DNA of 27,786 nt from Pseudomonadota bacterium (GTDB lineage: Bacteria > Pseudomonadota > Gammaproteobacteria > Acidithiobacillales > Acidithiobacillaceae). A model generated the notes under the pieces. The model made no database searches. It saw nothing but the letters and a program-made list of their open reading frames with translations, and was not told where the DNA came from. The DNA lies in the NCBI GenBank assembly GCA_021840785.1, contig JAKBXD010000004.1, forward strand, positions 1-27,786. Direction: 5' to 3'. Positions 1-8,054 of the stretch are shown piece by piece (within the stretch, counting starts at the first letter, position 1; each line of letters opens with the position of its first letter). The translations under genes were made by a program, and so were the position numbers.

Positions 1-715
1 CATGATGAGCAGCCTCCTTCTGTGCCTTCACATATTCGGCGAGGACTTCACCGGTTTTGCCCCAGGATTTGGTCTTCGGACGGAACACCACATTCATTCC
101 CATTTTGGCCAACTGACCCAAGGGCATGTGCTTAGTCAGACGCTTGCCAAATTCCACGATCCAGGCCTGAACCAGGGGCTGGCCGGAGCGCTTGAAGAAT
201 CCCACCATGACTTCGGTATCTTCTATGCGCCCGAATTCGATGCACTGATGGGTGAACTCCTCATCAAAATGCGTCGACAACGTCTTCGGGGTTAAGCCGT
301 TATCTTCCAACCAATGCGCCGTTGCTTTCATAACCCCTTCAGGACGGACATCCTTGGGACATATATTGGTGCATTTATTGCAGGAAACACACTGCCAGAT
401 GATGTCCTTATCTTTTATCAACTCGGCTTTCAGCCCTAGACGAATCAGATAAATCCAGTAACGCGGATTAAAATCCACATTCTGCGCATACATGGTGCAG
501 GAATTTGTGCACGAGCCGCACTGCCAGCAGCGATGCACGTTCTCACCGCCGCTGTAACTCTGGATGATCTCTTCAAAATGCTCTTCGTAGTCCGTCAGCG
601 TCCGCGGTGTAATCATGGTGTTCCAGGAACCGGAAACATCCACCCCATCCACCACCAGGTGATCGTGCTGCAAAATCCGATCGGGATCGATCAGTGTTTT
701 CTCATGAATAGCCAT
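1..715 (-). CDS. hdrC2: sHdr complex subunit HdrC2 (iron-sulfur), 3' end outside window
   Basis: Partial gene: 238 codons are visible without a stop, running off the left edge. The product is a soluble protein with two CxxCxxCxxxCP-like ferredoxin motifs, Cys63/66/69/73 (CWQCGSCTNSC) and Cys109/112/115/119 (CVSCNKCTNICP), as expected for an HdrC-type electron-transfer subunit with two [4Fe-4S] clusters. The ATG at 715 follows AGGAGC by about 5 bases and lies 23 bases after the upstream stop. Known sHdr clusters run hdrC1-hdrB1-hdrA-hyp-hdrC2-hdrB2, so this position identifies it as the second HdrC; hdrB2 should lie just beyond the edge. The role in cytoplasmic sulfane-sulfur oxidation is inferred from the cluster. 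Confidence 0.9.
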   Translation of the reverse strand, partial: MAIHEKTLIDPDRILQHDHLVVDGVDVSGSWNTMITPRTLTDYEEHFEEIIQSYSGGENVHRCWQCGSCTNSCTMYAQNVDFNPRYWIYLIRLGLKAELIKDKDIIWQCVSCNKCTNICPKDVRPEGVMKATAHWLEDNGLTPKTLSTHFDEEFTHQCIEFGRIEDTEVMVGFFKRSGQPLVQAWIVEFGKRLTKHMPLGQLAKMGMNVVFRPKTKSWGKTGEVLAEYVKAQKEAAHH

Positions 716-738
716 AGCTGCTCCTATACCCTAATTCA

Positions 739-1557
739 TTAATGAATGTCGTCTCTTTTGATACGAGAACCACCCATTCGCCGGTGTACCTCTACGCCCA
801 GCAACTTACGGATCTGTTCCGTAAAATCTGTTTGGCCGCCAAAATCGGAACGCAAAAAGCCTTCTGCCATAGCGCGCACGTATTGCGAATACTGGTGGGC
901 CAGGATGATATCAACCATATAAGGTACATCACGATACACCCCTAACTCCAAGAGCGCCTCCCGCATCCACTGGCGCAGGCCCTCAAACATTTCCGGACTT
1001 TCACCGAAAGGGAAATCAGTCAGGTAGTCGCCGCCGCGGATGAATTCCCGCACTGCGCCTGAATTCGTACTTTGATCCCAAACCCAACGCGTCATCAGCG
1101 GATACCGCTCGGGATCGCTGAAGTGTAAAACTTCGGCCCCCATATCCCTGATAACGCGTTTCGCCTTTCCTGTAGCAGGTAAAGCCTCTTCAAAACGCAT
1201 CATGCGCTGTGCCAGATCGCCGTGACCGCCCAGCAAATCGCGCATCACTTCACCCACTCGCGCAGCGCCCTGCTCCTCTATAACCGGCCAGATTTTGCGT
1301 CTCGCGGTGAACATCTGTTCAACGAGATGCGCCATTCGCGCATCGGTCAGCGGCTGCTGGTCCTCCAGGAGAAGATGACGAAAACTCGCCGTCTTCTCTG
1401 CCAGACTACTCACCAGGGCAGCAAGGCCCTGCTGTCCCTCAAATGCCGCTTCAAGCTCATAAAAGGATTGGTTGAGCAGCCCCTTATCGAGATTGATCGG
1501 CAGCGAGGCGGGAACGATATGCTCTGCGTTCCCGTTGTGGTAGATGTCAGCTGGCAA
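739..1557 (-). CDS. Conserved hypothetical protein of the sHdr cluster
   Basis: About 272 residues with no cofactor motif, signal peptide or membrane segment. It is acidic in the middle and ends in a basic tail (RRMGGSRIKRDDIH). It sits between hdrA and hdrC2, where sHdr clusters of sulfur oxidisers carry a conserved unknown gene ('hyp'), so it is probably a structural or assembly partner; its function is unknown. The start is uncertain. The frame stays open back to 1746 inside hdrA, but there is no ATG near the junction. I chose the TTG at 1557, which overlaps the end of hdrA by 11 bases and has only a weak purine-rich stretch upstream. The first in-frame ATG downstream would remove many residues that look like part of the protein. 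Confidence 0.75.
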   Translation of the reverse strand: MPADIYHNGNAEHIVPASLPINLDKGLLNQSFYELEAAFEGQQGLAALVSSLAEKTASFRHLLLEDQQPLTDARMAHLVEQMFTARRKIWPVIEEQGAARVGEVMRDLLGGHGDLAQRMMRFEEALPATGKAKRVIRDMGAEVLHFSDPERYPLMTRWVWDQSTNSGAVREFIRGGDYLTDFPFGESPEMFEGLRQWMREALLELGVYRDVPYMVDIILAHQYSQYVRAMAEGFLRSDFGGQTDFTEQIRKLLGVEVHRRMGGSRIKRDDIH

Positions 1558-2602
1558 CTTTCTGTTGTCCGTAGAGATCCGCCACCGCCCGCGCACCGGC
1601 GGACTGGCCTTGCGCGATAGATGTATCAATGTCTTCTGGGCCGGTCGCCGCGCCACACACGTAGATACCCTTGCGTGTCGTGCCCTGGCTATTCGTGTAC
1701 TGTTCCGCACGATCGATAAATCCATGCTTTTCCAGACCGATACCAAAGGTCTTGGCGATTTCTGGATTTAAGGTGTTGGGATCCATACCGATGGCATGCA
1801 CGACCAGATCCATCGGAATGACGATCGGACGTTTGACCAAAGTATCTTCACCCTTGACCAGCAAACGGCCATCGGGAGACATGGTGACCTCGGCAATACG
1901 CGCCTTGACGAACTTGGTCTTGTACTCTTCCTGGCTCTTCCAGTAGAACTTGTCTTCATAAAGGCCGAAGGTGCGGATGTCCATGTAATAAATGAACACG
2001 TCAGTGCTCGGAGAAATTTCCTTGATCTCCATGGCCAAGTTGGTGGAAACGGTGCAGCAGATCTTGGAGCACCATTCACGACCAATCTGGCGGTCACGCG
2101 AACCGACGCAAAGCAGAATAGCCACACGCTCTGGAACTCGGCCATCGGAGGGGCAACGAATCTGACCCGCACTCACCATCTGCTCCATCTGGGTAGTGGT
2201 AAGCACGTCCTCGTATGTGCCGAAGCCCCATTCCGGCTTGTTGATGGAGTCGAAATGGGTGAATCCAGTGCCAAGAATGATTGCGCCCGCTTCGACTTTA
2301 TCGCCGTTGCTCAGGGTAGCTGTAAAGTTACCGGCTTCGCCCGCCACCTGCGTGACTTTAGCAGACTTGTGGATGCTGACGTTCCCGTCGCCTTCCACAC
2401 GGCTGACCATACGGCCGATGGCATCTTTAGCCCATTCGCCCGACGGTACCAGTTTGGCGTAGCCCGAGATGATGGGAGCGCCACCAAGAATATCTTCTTT
2501 TTCGACAATGACCGTCTTTTTACCCATCGATGCGATGGTGGCTGCTGCCGACAAACCGGCTGGACCCGCACCTACGACTAAAACTGTATCTTGTGCACTC
2601 AC
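1547..2602 (-). CDS. hdrA: sHdr complex flavoprotein HdrA
   Basis: 351-residue FAD-binding, iron-sulfur subunit of the Hdr-like complex. The N-terminus has the dinucleotide-binding motif VGAGPAGLSAA (residues about 10-20), then a glutamate-ended strand (VIVEKE). A second flavin-fold segment (AIILGTGFTHFD) follows near residue 110. A cysteine cluster in the middle (LLCVGSRD, then WCSKICC) is the likely [4Fe-4S] site. The C-terminal GIYVCGAATGPEDIDTS motif is the usual FAD-contacting end of this fold. The protein is much shorter than methanogen HdrA, as is normal for the bacterial sulfur-oxidation form. The start is GTG, chosen because AAGGAGG lies 7 bases upstream; the gap to hdrB is 12 bases. 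Confidence 0.92.
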   Translation of the reverse strand: MSAQDTVLVVGAGPAGLSAAATIASMGKKTVIVEKEDILGGAPIISGYAKLVPSGEWAKDAIGRMVSRVEGDGNVSIHKSAKVTQVAGEAGNFTATLSNGDKVEAGAIILGTGFTHFDSINKPEWGFGTYEDVLTTTQMEQMVSAGQIRCPSDGRVPERVAILLCVGSRDRQIGREWCSKICCTVSTNLAMEIKEISPSTDVFIYYMDIRTFGLYEDKFYWKSQEEYKTKFVKARIAEVTMSPDGRLLVKGEDTLVKRPIVIPMDLVVHAIGMDPNTLNPEIAKTFGIGLEKHGFIDRAEQYTNSQGTTRKGIYVCGAATGPEDIDTSIAQGQSAGARAVADLYGQQKVAS

Positions 2603-2614
2603 TGAACTTCCTCC

Positions 2615-3958
2615 TTAAGCGCTCGCTTTCATATTAATATTTTGATTAGTGGCGAGTTCGGGGTTGTAGAGGTATTCCACATTACCCTGTTCCACCTGTT
2701 TGAGATATTCCTGGAAATCGGCCTTGGCTTTATCCCAGCTGATGCCCATTTTTTCGACCAGGTCTTCACAGGGTGAAGCGTGCCACTGCAACTGGACGAT
2801 CTTGAAGGGATCGGCGCCACAGGCGAGCGCCGCGAGTTGCACGTCGGCGATGATCGGCATGGAGTAATTCATGTCGTGCGCCTTGCCGATCCACTGGTTC
2901 TTGTCCAGAGTGGTGATGCAGCCGGTGTCGATGCCGATCATGACGTCGGCCTTGGCTTCTTCCCGGGCCACCTTGATCTTGCGATTCATGGAGAAGCTGC
3001 GGGTGAACTCACGCTCGGAAATGATGTGGCGAAAACCAAAGCCACAGCAGTCGTACCAGGTGGAGTAGTCGATAACCTGCGCACCCAGGGCCTGCGCGAC
3101 GGAGGTGCCGACCGCTGTGCGATTGCCGCCGAGCACCGCGTTGTCGTACACGGCGTCTTCCTGCACCATCTTGTAGTAATGACAGGCGGCATGGACGGTG
3201 ACGCGAATGTTGCTCATGTCGACCACCTGCATCTCCGAGGCAATGCGGTGACGCATAACGTGCAGCCATTCACTGTAGTGCACCACTTCTTCGGGGATGA
3301 CGATCTTGCCGTCGACCAGACGGCCAAGCTTGCCCAGGATCTTCTTGACCTTTTCGCGCAGTTCAGCGGATTCGATCAGATACTTGCGGATTTCCTTGTA
3401 ATTGCCGAAGGAGGTGCCACAGTGGACCAGAGGGAAGAAGTGGCCATTCTCGAAGCCGTGCTGTTTGCCGGAGACATAGGCCTGATGGAAGTTGCGCAGG
3501 AAAACGGCGGCGAGGGATTCAACGTTGCCGATGCCGGAACCGTGGTAGTTCCAGGCGGTGCAGGAGGTCTGATCGGTTTCGTCCAGGTAATCGACCCCAA
3601 GGTGATTCATGAACCACATGAGACTGGTGGGGTAGCCGGGGATATTACCGCACTGACCACAGCTTTTGTGATGCCAGAGGTTGTTGGTGGGAACCCGTTT
3701 TTTCCAGCCAAACAACGTATCCACCTCAACCGCCTTATGATCGTCGGTGATGCGATGGACGATGATCTCGCCTTCCTTCTCCAGTTCCCACATGTGATCG
3801 CGAATGTCGTCCATCCGCTCACCCAGGTCCACCGTGCGCCGGTCAACATGATTACGCACCCAGGCCGTAGCCGCCTCAGCTTCGTTCGCCGAAAGATTCG
3901 TATCCTGAAAAAAGGCGCCGTGACCCGCTACGCCCTGCTGCGTGCTGTTGTCGCTCAT
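2615..3958 (-). CDS. hdrB1: sHdr complex subunit HdrB1 (CCG-domain)
   Basis: 447-residue cysteine-rich subunit of the Hdr-like complex. Two CCG-type modules are visible. The first has SCGQCG at residues 100-103 with a further Cys133 (QTSCTAW). The second has HAACHYY, then YDCCGFGF, then DTGC. These would hold the non-cubane [4Fe-4S] clusters typical of HdrB, where disulfide or persulfide chemistry takes place. It has an N-terminal extension of about 90 residues before the first module. The frame is open further upstream into hdrC, but the ATG at 3958 has GAGGAG 6 bases before it and gives the natural N-terminus. The hdrC stop codon lies within this ribosome-binding region, so translation of the two is probably coupled. 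Confidence 0.9.
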   Translation of the reverse strand: MSDNSTQQGVAGHGAFFQDTNLSANEAEAATAWVRNHVDRRTVDLGERMDDIRDHMWELEKEGEIIVHRITDDHKAVEVDTLFGWKKRVPTNNLWHHKSCGQCGNIPGYPTSLMWFMNHLGVDYLDETDQTSCTAWNYHGSGIGNVESLAAVFLRNFHQAYVSGKQHGFENGHFFPLVHCGTSFGNYKEIRKYLIESAELREKVKKILGKLGRLVDGKIVIPEEVVHYSEWLHVMRHRIASEMQVVDMSNIRVTVHAACHYYKMVQEDAVYDNAVLGGNRTAVGTSVAQALGAQVIDYSTWYDCCGFGFRHIISEREFTRSFSMNRKIKVAREEAKADVMIGIDTGCITTLDKNQWIGKAHDMNYSMPIIADVQLAALACGADPFKIVQLQWHASPCEDLVEKMGISWDKAKADFQEYLKQVEQGNVEYLYNPELATNQNINMKASA

Positions 3959-3968
3959 GATGGTCTCC

Positions 3969-4655
3969 TCAGTCCTTATCACTCTGACTCTCAAGCCAGT
4001 CTTCGTAATCTTCGCGCTTCTCGTCAATGAAGTCCTCGATAACATCGAACAGATTTTCGTCCATAGTTTCCAATGACTTAAGCACACCCGTCATTTCCCA
4101 GATGGTGTACATCTCTACGGATGTCTTCAACGATACTTCCCACGCCGTTTCCACAGTCTGCAAGGTGCGCACCGGGATGGCCTTACGCAGGATCCGCAGA
4201 TCACCTTCCACCTTTTGGATATTGGGGCCCCAGTCGGGGAAGTGATCGGGCTGAATCATATCCGGGGACAGCTGGTTGCCCGTGGTGATCAGCTTGAGCA
4301 TGACACGGCCGAAGGGCCGCAGCACATCTTTCGCCGACTGCATGCCATGACGAATAGACACTTCGCGCAGAATCATGACCAGCCCGCCAGGGGAATTCTT
4401 GAATGGGCAACGTGCCGCGCAGGTCATGCACTGTGCACAAGCCCAGATTTTCTCCTGCATCACGTCATATATTTGCTCGACATTCTCGGTCCACAGCAAC
4501 TGGACGATCTCGCGCGGACTGTAATCATAGAACTGCGCAGACGGGCAGGTAGCCGTACAAATGCCACAATTCAAGCATCCATTGAGTTCATGGTCATAAC
4601 GAAAATCCGCGCGGACTTCGTCAAACATCTCCTTCATCTCAGCGTAAGTCGCCAT
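3969..4655 (-). CDS. hdrC1: sHdr complex subunit HdrC1 (iron-sulfur)
   Basis: 228-residue soluble ferredoxin-like subunit with two four-cysteine motifs: Cys27/30/33/37 (CLNCGICTATCP) and Cys73/76/79/83 (CAQCMTCAARCP). These bind two [4Fe-4S] clusters that pass electrons between HdrA and HdrB in the Hdr family. The ATG has GAGGAG about 9 bases upstream. It is the first hdr gene after dsrE, which matches the usual order dsrE-hdrC1-hdrB1-hdrA. The C-terminus is highly acidic and helical (EDFIDEKREDYEDWLESQSDKD is cut by the stop inside the hdrB ribosome-binding region). Confidence 0.92.
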   Translation of the reverse strand: MATYAEMKEMFDEVRADFRYDHELNGCLNCGICTATCPSAQFYDYSPREIVQLLWTENVEQIYDVMQEKIWACAQCMTCAARCPFKNSPGGLVMILREVSIRHGMQSAKDVLRPFGRVMLKLITTGNQLSPDMIQPDHFPDWGPNIQKVEGDLRILRKAIPVRTLQTVETAWEVSLKTSVEMYTIWEMTGVLKSLETMDENLFDVIEDFIDEKREDYEDWLESQSDKD

Positions 4656-4714
4656 TTACTCGCTCCTCGCTAGCAATTAATACGTCATACCTGTTGCAGT
4701 GCAGATCGGTAAGC

Positions 4715-5185
4715 TCACATAAAGAGCGTGATATCAGACTCTCCGGCAAACTCAAAGAACGAGGCAGCGCCACCAAGTTCAATTCCGTCAATAAAATCGG
4801 TCGTATCAAACTCGAAAAGATCAACGGTCATCTGACAGGCGATCATCCGTACTTCCGCTTCAACACAGAGCCCACGCAGTTCTTCAAGACTGGCAACACC
4901 CTTGGCCTTCATTTTGCTCTTCATCATGGAAGTGGCCATTCCTTCCATGCCCGGAAGCACCATCATCAGCGTCGGCATCGGTATCGGCATGGGCATTGCG
5001 GGATTCCCGAGCGGACTCACGCGCAGATGGCCCAAATCCTTCTTCAACAACTGCAAGCCGTAGAAGGTGAAAAATATTTCCACTCCATAGCCGAGCGCTG
5101 CTGCGGTAGATGCCAGAATGAAGGGCGGATAACCCCAGTCCAAAGTGCCCTTCGTGGCAATAATTGCTAATTTTTTCTCGTCCAT
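4715..5185 (-). CDS. dsrE: DsrE-family sulfur carrier (DsrE3A-like)
   Basis: 156-residue DsrE/DsrF-like protein. It begins with a Rossmann-like strand and loop (KLAIIATKGTLDWGYPP), has a methionine-rich stretch (about residues 63-93), and carries two cysteines at 107 and 117 (LRGLCVEAEV, then MIACQMTVD). In the DsrE3A group the equivalent cysteines carry persulfide sulfur handed on by TusA. The family often works as an oligomer; some members have been reported to attach to membranes, which cannot be judged here. The start is the ATG at 5185 with GGGAGC 9 bases upstream; an in-frame start 27 bases earlier lacks a site. The order tusA-dsrE-hdrC1 supports a sulfur-transfer role into the Hdr-like complex. 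Confidence 0.9.
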   Translation of the reverse strand: MDEKKLAIIATKGTLDWGYPPFILASTAAALGYGVEIFFTFYGLQLLKKDLGHLRVSPLGNPAMPMPIPMPTLMMVLPGMEGMATSMMKSKMKAKGVASLEELRGLCVEAEVRMIACQMTVDLFEFDTTDFIDGIELGGAASFFEFAGESDITLFM

Positions 5186-5230
5186 TGCTTTGTGCTCCCG
5201 GTCGGGCTTCACTCCCCAACCTTGTTAAAT

Positions 5231-5461
5231 TTAGGCCTTCTGGATAAAGAAGATGAACTCGCCAGCTGCTTCCGCATGCTCCAGCAGGGGATTCTTGGTC
5301 TGCTTGGCAAATGCTTCGAAGTCCTTTACGGCGCCTGGATCAGTAGCGACAATCTTCAAGACCTGTCCGGAGGTCAGTTCACCAAGTGCCTTCTTGGTGC
5401 GGAGAATCGGCAGCGGGCAATTCAGTCCGCGGGCGTCGAGTATCTTGTCTTCTTGTACCAT
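5231..5461 (-). CDS. tusA: Sulfur carrier protein TusA
   Basis: 76-residue SirA/TusA-fold protein with the signature ARGLNCPLPILRTKKAL. Cys15 of the CPxP motif is the persulfide carrier. The size and the closing strand (GEFIFFIQKA) are typical of the family. It is soluble and cytoplasmic, taking sulfur from rhodanese and passing it to DsrE and the sHdr complex. The ATG has an excellent GAGGAGG 7 bases upstream. The 120 bases between it and the rhodanese gene are AT-rich and could hold an internal promoter, but the best candidate boxes would start the transcript inside this ribosome-binding site. Confidence 0.95.
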   Translation of the reverse strand: MVQEDKILDARGLNCPLPILRTKKALGELTSGQVLKIVATDPGAVKDFEAFAKQTKNPLLEHAEAAGEFIFFIQKA

Positions 5462-5581
5462 GAGTTAACCTCCTCAGTTATAATGCATAAAAAACCACTT
5501 GCAAGACTCTATCAGGAACGGCATGAACAGCAAGGCAAATATTTTGATTTGATGATTAAGCACCCCTATTTTAGAATATCC

Positions 5582-5914
5582 TTATTGATCCGACAGCTGT
5601 ACAATAGGAAAGCCCCGATTGGCCCAGGCGGATATTCCTCCGTGTAAATTAAGCACTTGCCCGAAACCCTGTGCCGCGGCAAAGGCCGCTGCCTGTGCCG
5701 AGCGCCCACCGCTCAGGCAGTAAAAAATGACCGGTTGCGATTTATCCAGATGCTGCAGTGACATGGGCAATAGGTGCAAGGGCAGGTGTTTGGCACCATT
5801 GATGACCCCCCGGGCAACTTCGCTGGGCGAGCGCACATCAATCAAGGTGAACACACTCCCCTGTTCCGCTAAGGTATTAAGCTGATCTGCGGTGATTTCT
5901 TGAAAACCGTACAT
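5582..5914 (-). CDS. Single-domain rhodanese (sulfurtransferase)
   Basis: 110-residue rhodanese. The N-terminal half has the family's TLIDVRSPSEVARGVINGA motif, and the active-site loop is FYCLSGGRS with catalytic Cys66. The closing helix (GGISAWANRGFPI) is also typical. There is no signal peptide, so it acts in the cytoplasm. It heads the rhd-tusA-dsrE-hdr series, where it would move sulfane sulfur from a low-molecular-weight persulfide or thiosulfate onto TusA. The start ATG has only a weak upstream purine stretch (GAGCG). Confidence 0.93.
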   Translation of the reverse strand: MYGFQEITADQLNTLAEQGSVFTLIDVRSPSEVARGVINGAKHLPLHLLPMSLQHLDKSQPVIFYCLSGGRSAQAAAFAAAQGFGQVLNLHGGISAWANRGFPIVQLSDQ

Positions 5915-5954
5915 GTGTCGCTCGTTTACATGAAAGAAAGGTGAATTGAGCAGT

Positions 5955-5981
5955 CTACACGATGCTCCGCACAGCGTGTAG
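5955..5981. promoter_or_regulatory. Perfect 7-bp inverted repeat upstream of the rhodanese gene
   Basis: CTACACG and CGTGTAG flank 13 bases in the only gap (100 bases) between moaA and the rhodanese gene, ending 41 bases before the rhodanese start. On the minus strand no T-run follows, so it is a poor intrinsic terminator. It could be an operator for the rhd-tusA-dsrE-hdr operon, or a hairpin in its leader. TATGAT (minus strand, 6004-5999) could be a -10 box, but I see no good -35. Confidence 0.35.
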
Positions 5982-6014
5982 CACCAGTTACCGGCAACAT
6001 CATAACCTCAAAGG

Positions 6015-7043
6015 CTACCCCCCGAGTCGCATCATGAACACCCTCGCAGAACGGCTCGGGTCATTTACAAACTGATGCCGCTCCGGTTTATCGCGCCAGA
6101 TACCCTGAATAATGGCCTCGGCAATTTGCCTGTCACTATTCGATCCCCGTATAAGGGGCAAAAGTTCCAATCCGTTATCCTGCCCCAGACAGTGCACCAG
6201 GCGCCCCGCCGCCGTGAGGCGTACCCGGTTACAAGTTGCACAAAAATTATCGCTGATGGGGGTAATAAAACCCACCTGGGAGCGCACCGCCGGAAGCTGA
6301 TAAAGACGGGCCGGGCCATTATCCGCAGGCCTGGTCACGAGTTGCAGTGGACCAAATTGCTGCTCTACGACTTGCTGTGCCTCCGCGGCGCTCAAAAATT
6401 GCACGTCCTGGGCACCCGCCCCGGCCTCGCCCAAGGGCATGGTTTCAATAAAGCGTATGTCGATACCGCGCTGTATCGCATACTCCACCAGTGCGGGCAG
6501 GTCATTTCCGTTATCCTGGCGAAGCAGTACGACATTAAGCTTAATCCGTGGAATTTCCGCGATAATAGCTGCTTCGATACCGTTCAGCACACGCTGCAAG
6601 TCACCACCCCGGGTCACCCGTGCAAAGACTTCAGGATCAAGACTGTCGAGACTGATATTTAAATTATTGACGCCTGCCTGACGCAGAGCCTCTGCGTGAC
6701 GCCCTAACAGTAACCCATTTGTGCTGATACTGATCTTGCCCACACCGTGACGACGTGCGGAGCCGACGAGAGAAAGAATCTGCGGATGAATGAGCGGTTC
6801 GCCACCCGTAAACCGCATATGGCGGACGCCGAGCCCACTGAAGACACGAATCAGGCGATCATATTCTTCTGCCTGAAGATGATCGTCCCGCGCGAAGAAG
6901 GGGGTCCCCTCTTCAGGAGAACAATAATTACAGCGAAAGTTGCAGTGCTCAGTCACCGAAATTCGCAGATAGGTGACATACCGGCCGAACTGGTCCGCCA
7001 ATGCGGATTCCCGTATCGGTTCTGCAAGGAACCTCTGCAACAT
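6015..7043 (-). CDS. moaA: GTP 3',8-cyclase MoaA (molybdenum cofactor biosynthesis)
   Basis: 342-residue radical SAM enzyme for the first step of molybdopterin synthesis (GTP to 3',8-cyclo-GTP). It shows the SAM-cluster motif CNFRCNYCSP near the N-terminus, the GGEPLIHP strand, the second cluster cysteines CATCNRVRLTAAGRLVHC, and the conserved Gly-Gly C-terminus (RLGG). I chose the ATG at 7043 because AAGGAG lies 8 bases upstream. The alternative in-frame GTG at 7052 abuts that site directly and cannot use it. The gene follows soeC by 63 bases on the same strand, so it is probably co-transcribed and supplies cofactor for the molybdoenzyme. Confidence 0.95.
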   Translation of the reverse strand: MLQRFLAEPIRESALADQFGRYVTYLRISVTEHCNFRCNYCSPEEGTPFFARDDHLQAEEYDRLIRVFSGLGVRHMRFTGGEPLIHPQILSLVGSARRHGVGKISISTNGLLLGRHAEALRQAGVNNLNISLDSLDPEVFARVTRGGDLQRVLNGIEAAIIAEIPRIKLNVVLLRQDNGNDLPALVEYAIQRGIDIRFIETMPLGEAGAGAQDVQFLSAAEAQQVVEQQFGPLQLVTRPADNGPARLYQLPAVRSQVGFITPISDNFCATCNRVRLTAAGRLVHCLGQDNGLELLPLIRGSNSDRQIAEAIIQGIWRDKPERHQFVNDPSRSARVFMMRLGG

Positions 7044-7106
7044 GCCTTCCACTCCTTGGAGATTTCTCCCTCGAAAATCTATACTAGACCTCCTTTAAGA
7101 CCGAGT

Positions 7107-8045
7107 TCAACATTGCTGGCGACCATGATAGAGGTTGACCACATGCTGCGCTTCGACAAAAAACAGCCAGCGCTCCACACCGATTCCGAAGATGACCGAC
7201 AGAACGGCAATCCAGGCGAAGGCCGGCTCTCCGGTGGCCAAACTGATCATCAGTGCGGCAATAGGAATGACAAAGGCACAGACAAACATCATGACCTTGA
7301 TGCTCCGCGCTTTAGCCTTCGGCAAGGTATGTCCGAACTCTTCCGTCAGGAAGGTACCAAAGGTATGTCCCTGTTCCAGAATGCGCACGGTAGAACGATT
7401 GAAACCGATGGCGGTACGTATGGTCGGTCCGCCTGGACGAGCAATCCAGAAATAATAGATTCCTTTCATAACGGCGGACGCAGCCAGCAAGGCCAGAGCG
7501 ATGCCCACCAGAGTGTCCGCCGGAGCACCCATAATAACTCGCTCCGCGGCCAACACCGTAGCACCGATAGCTAGGCCCATGGCGTAAAAATTGGCGGGGA
7601 CCAGCGCTGTATTCCACTGACGAATCGTACGCAATACCGCGTAAATCATGCCTTGGCAGAAAATGGTCACCAGCCCGACCACCCCAGCCAGATTCAGCAG
7701 AATCAGCCCCGCAGTATCATGAGTACCGCCGGTGAAGAAAACCCAGCCCAGATAGAGCACCGCGAATGGATAATAGAGCACCGCAAAAACGCCCTCCCGT
7801 GCCAGCCAGGAAGTACGCCAGCGGGTAAAAGCCCGCCAGGCATTCTTGGGATTCGCGAGATGGGCGGTGGAGGACAACATCCCGATGCTGACGAAAACAA
7901 GGGAGAGAATCACCGCGACCACCGTCTGCAACGGATTAAGACCTCCATCAATCTGGAAGTCATTGACGATGGCCGTGAGGGCCATGATGCCAAAACCGCC
8001 GCCGGAGAACAGGGTCAGGAATATAACTGCGAGAGCCGGATGCAT
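7107..8045 (-). CDS. soeC: SoeC-like membrane anchor (DmsC family)
   Basis: 312-residue integral membrane protein with about eight hydrophobic helices (roughly 5-25, 38-58, 86-106, 115-135, 150-170, 178-200, 250-270, 275-293). The AFTRWRTSWLAREGVF motif is typical of DmsC-type quinone-reacting anchors. It would tether the A and B subunits to the cytoplasmic membrane and exchange electrons with quinone. In known SoeABC sulfite dehydrogenases the C subunit is of this DmsC type and this length. AAGGAA lies upstream of the ATG and the gap to soeB is 9 bases. A role as anchor for another DMSO-reductase-family enzyme is the alternative. Confidence 0.78.
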   Translation of the reverse strand: MHPALAVIFLTLFSGGGFGIMALTAIVNDFQIDGGLNPLQTVVAVILSLVFVSIGMLSSTAHLANPKNAWRAFTRWRTSWLAREGVFAVLYYPFAVLYLGWVFFTGGTHDTAGLILLNLAGVVGLVTIFCQGMIYAVLRTIRQWNTALVPANFYAMGLAIGATVLAAERVIMGAPADTLVGIALALLAASAVMKGIYYFWIARPGGPTIRTAIGFNRSTVRILEQGHTFGTFLTEEFGHTLPKAKARSIKVMMFVCAFVIPIAALMISLATGEPAFAWIAVLSVIFGIGVERWLFFVEAQHVVNLYHGRQQC

Positions 8046-8054
8046 GGGATTTCC

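Noticed and set aside
2780..4030. A 416-codon open frame on the plus strand opposite hdrB1, and similar long frames opposite soeA (9972-11042) and soeB/soeC (7653-9059)
   Set aside because: They lie antisense to clearly conserved genes and have no domain or ribosome-binding support; long antisense frames are common in GC-rich coding DNA.
5477..5504. TTGCAA, 16 bases, TATAAC on the minus strand as a tusA promoter
   Set aside because: The predicted transcript start would fall inside the tusA ribosome-binding site, leaving no usable leader.
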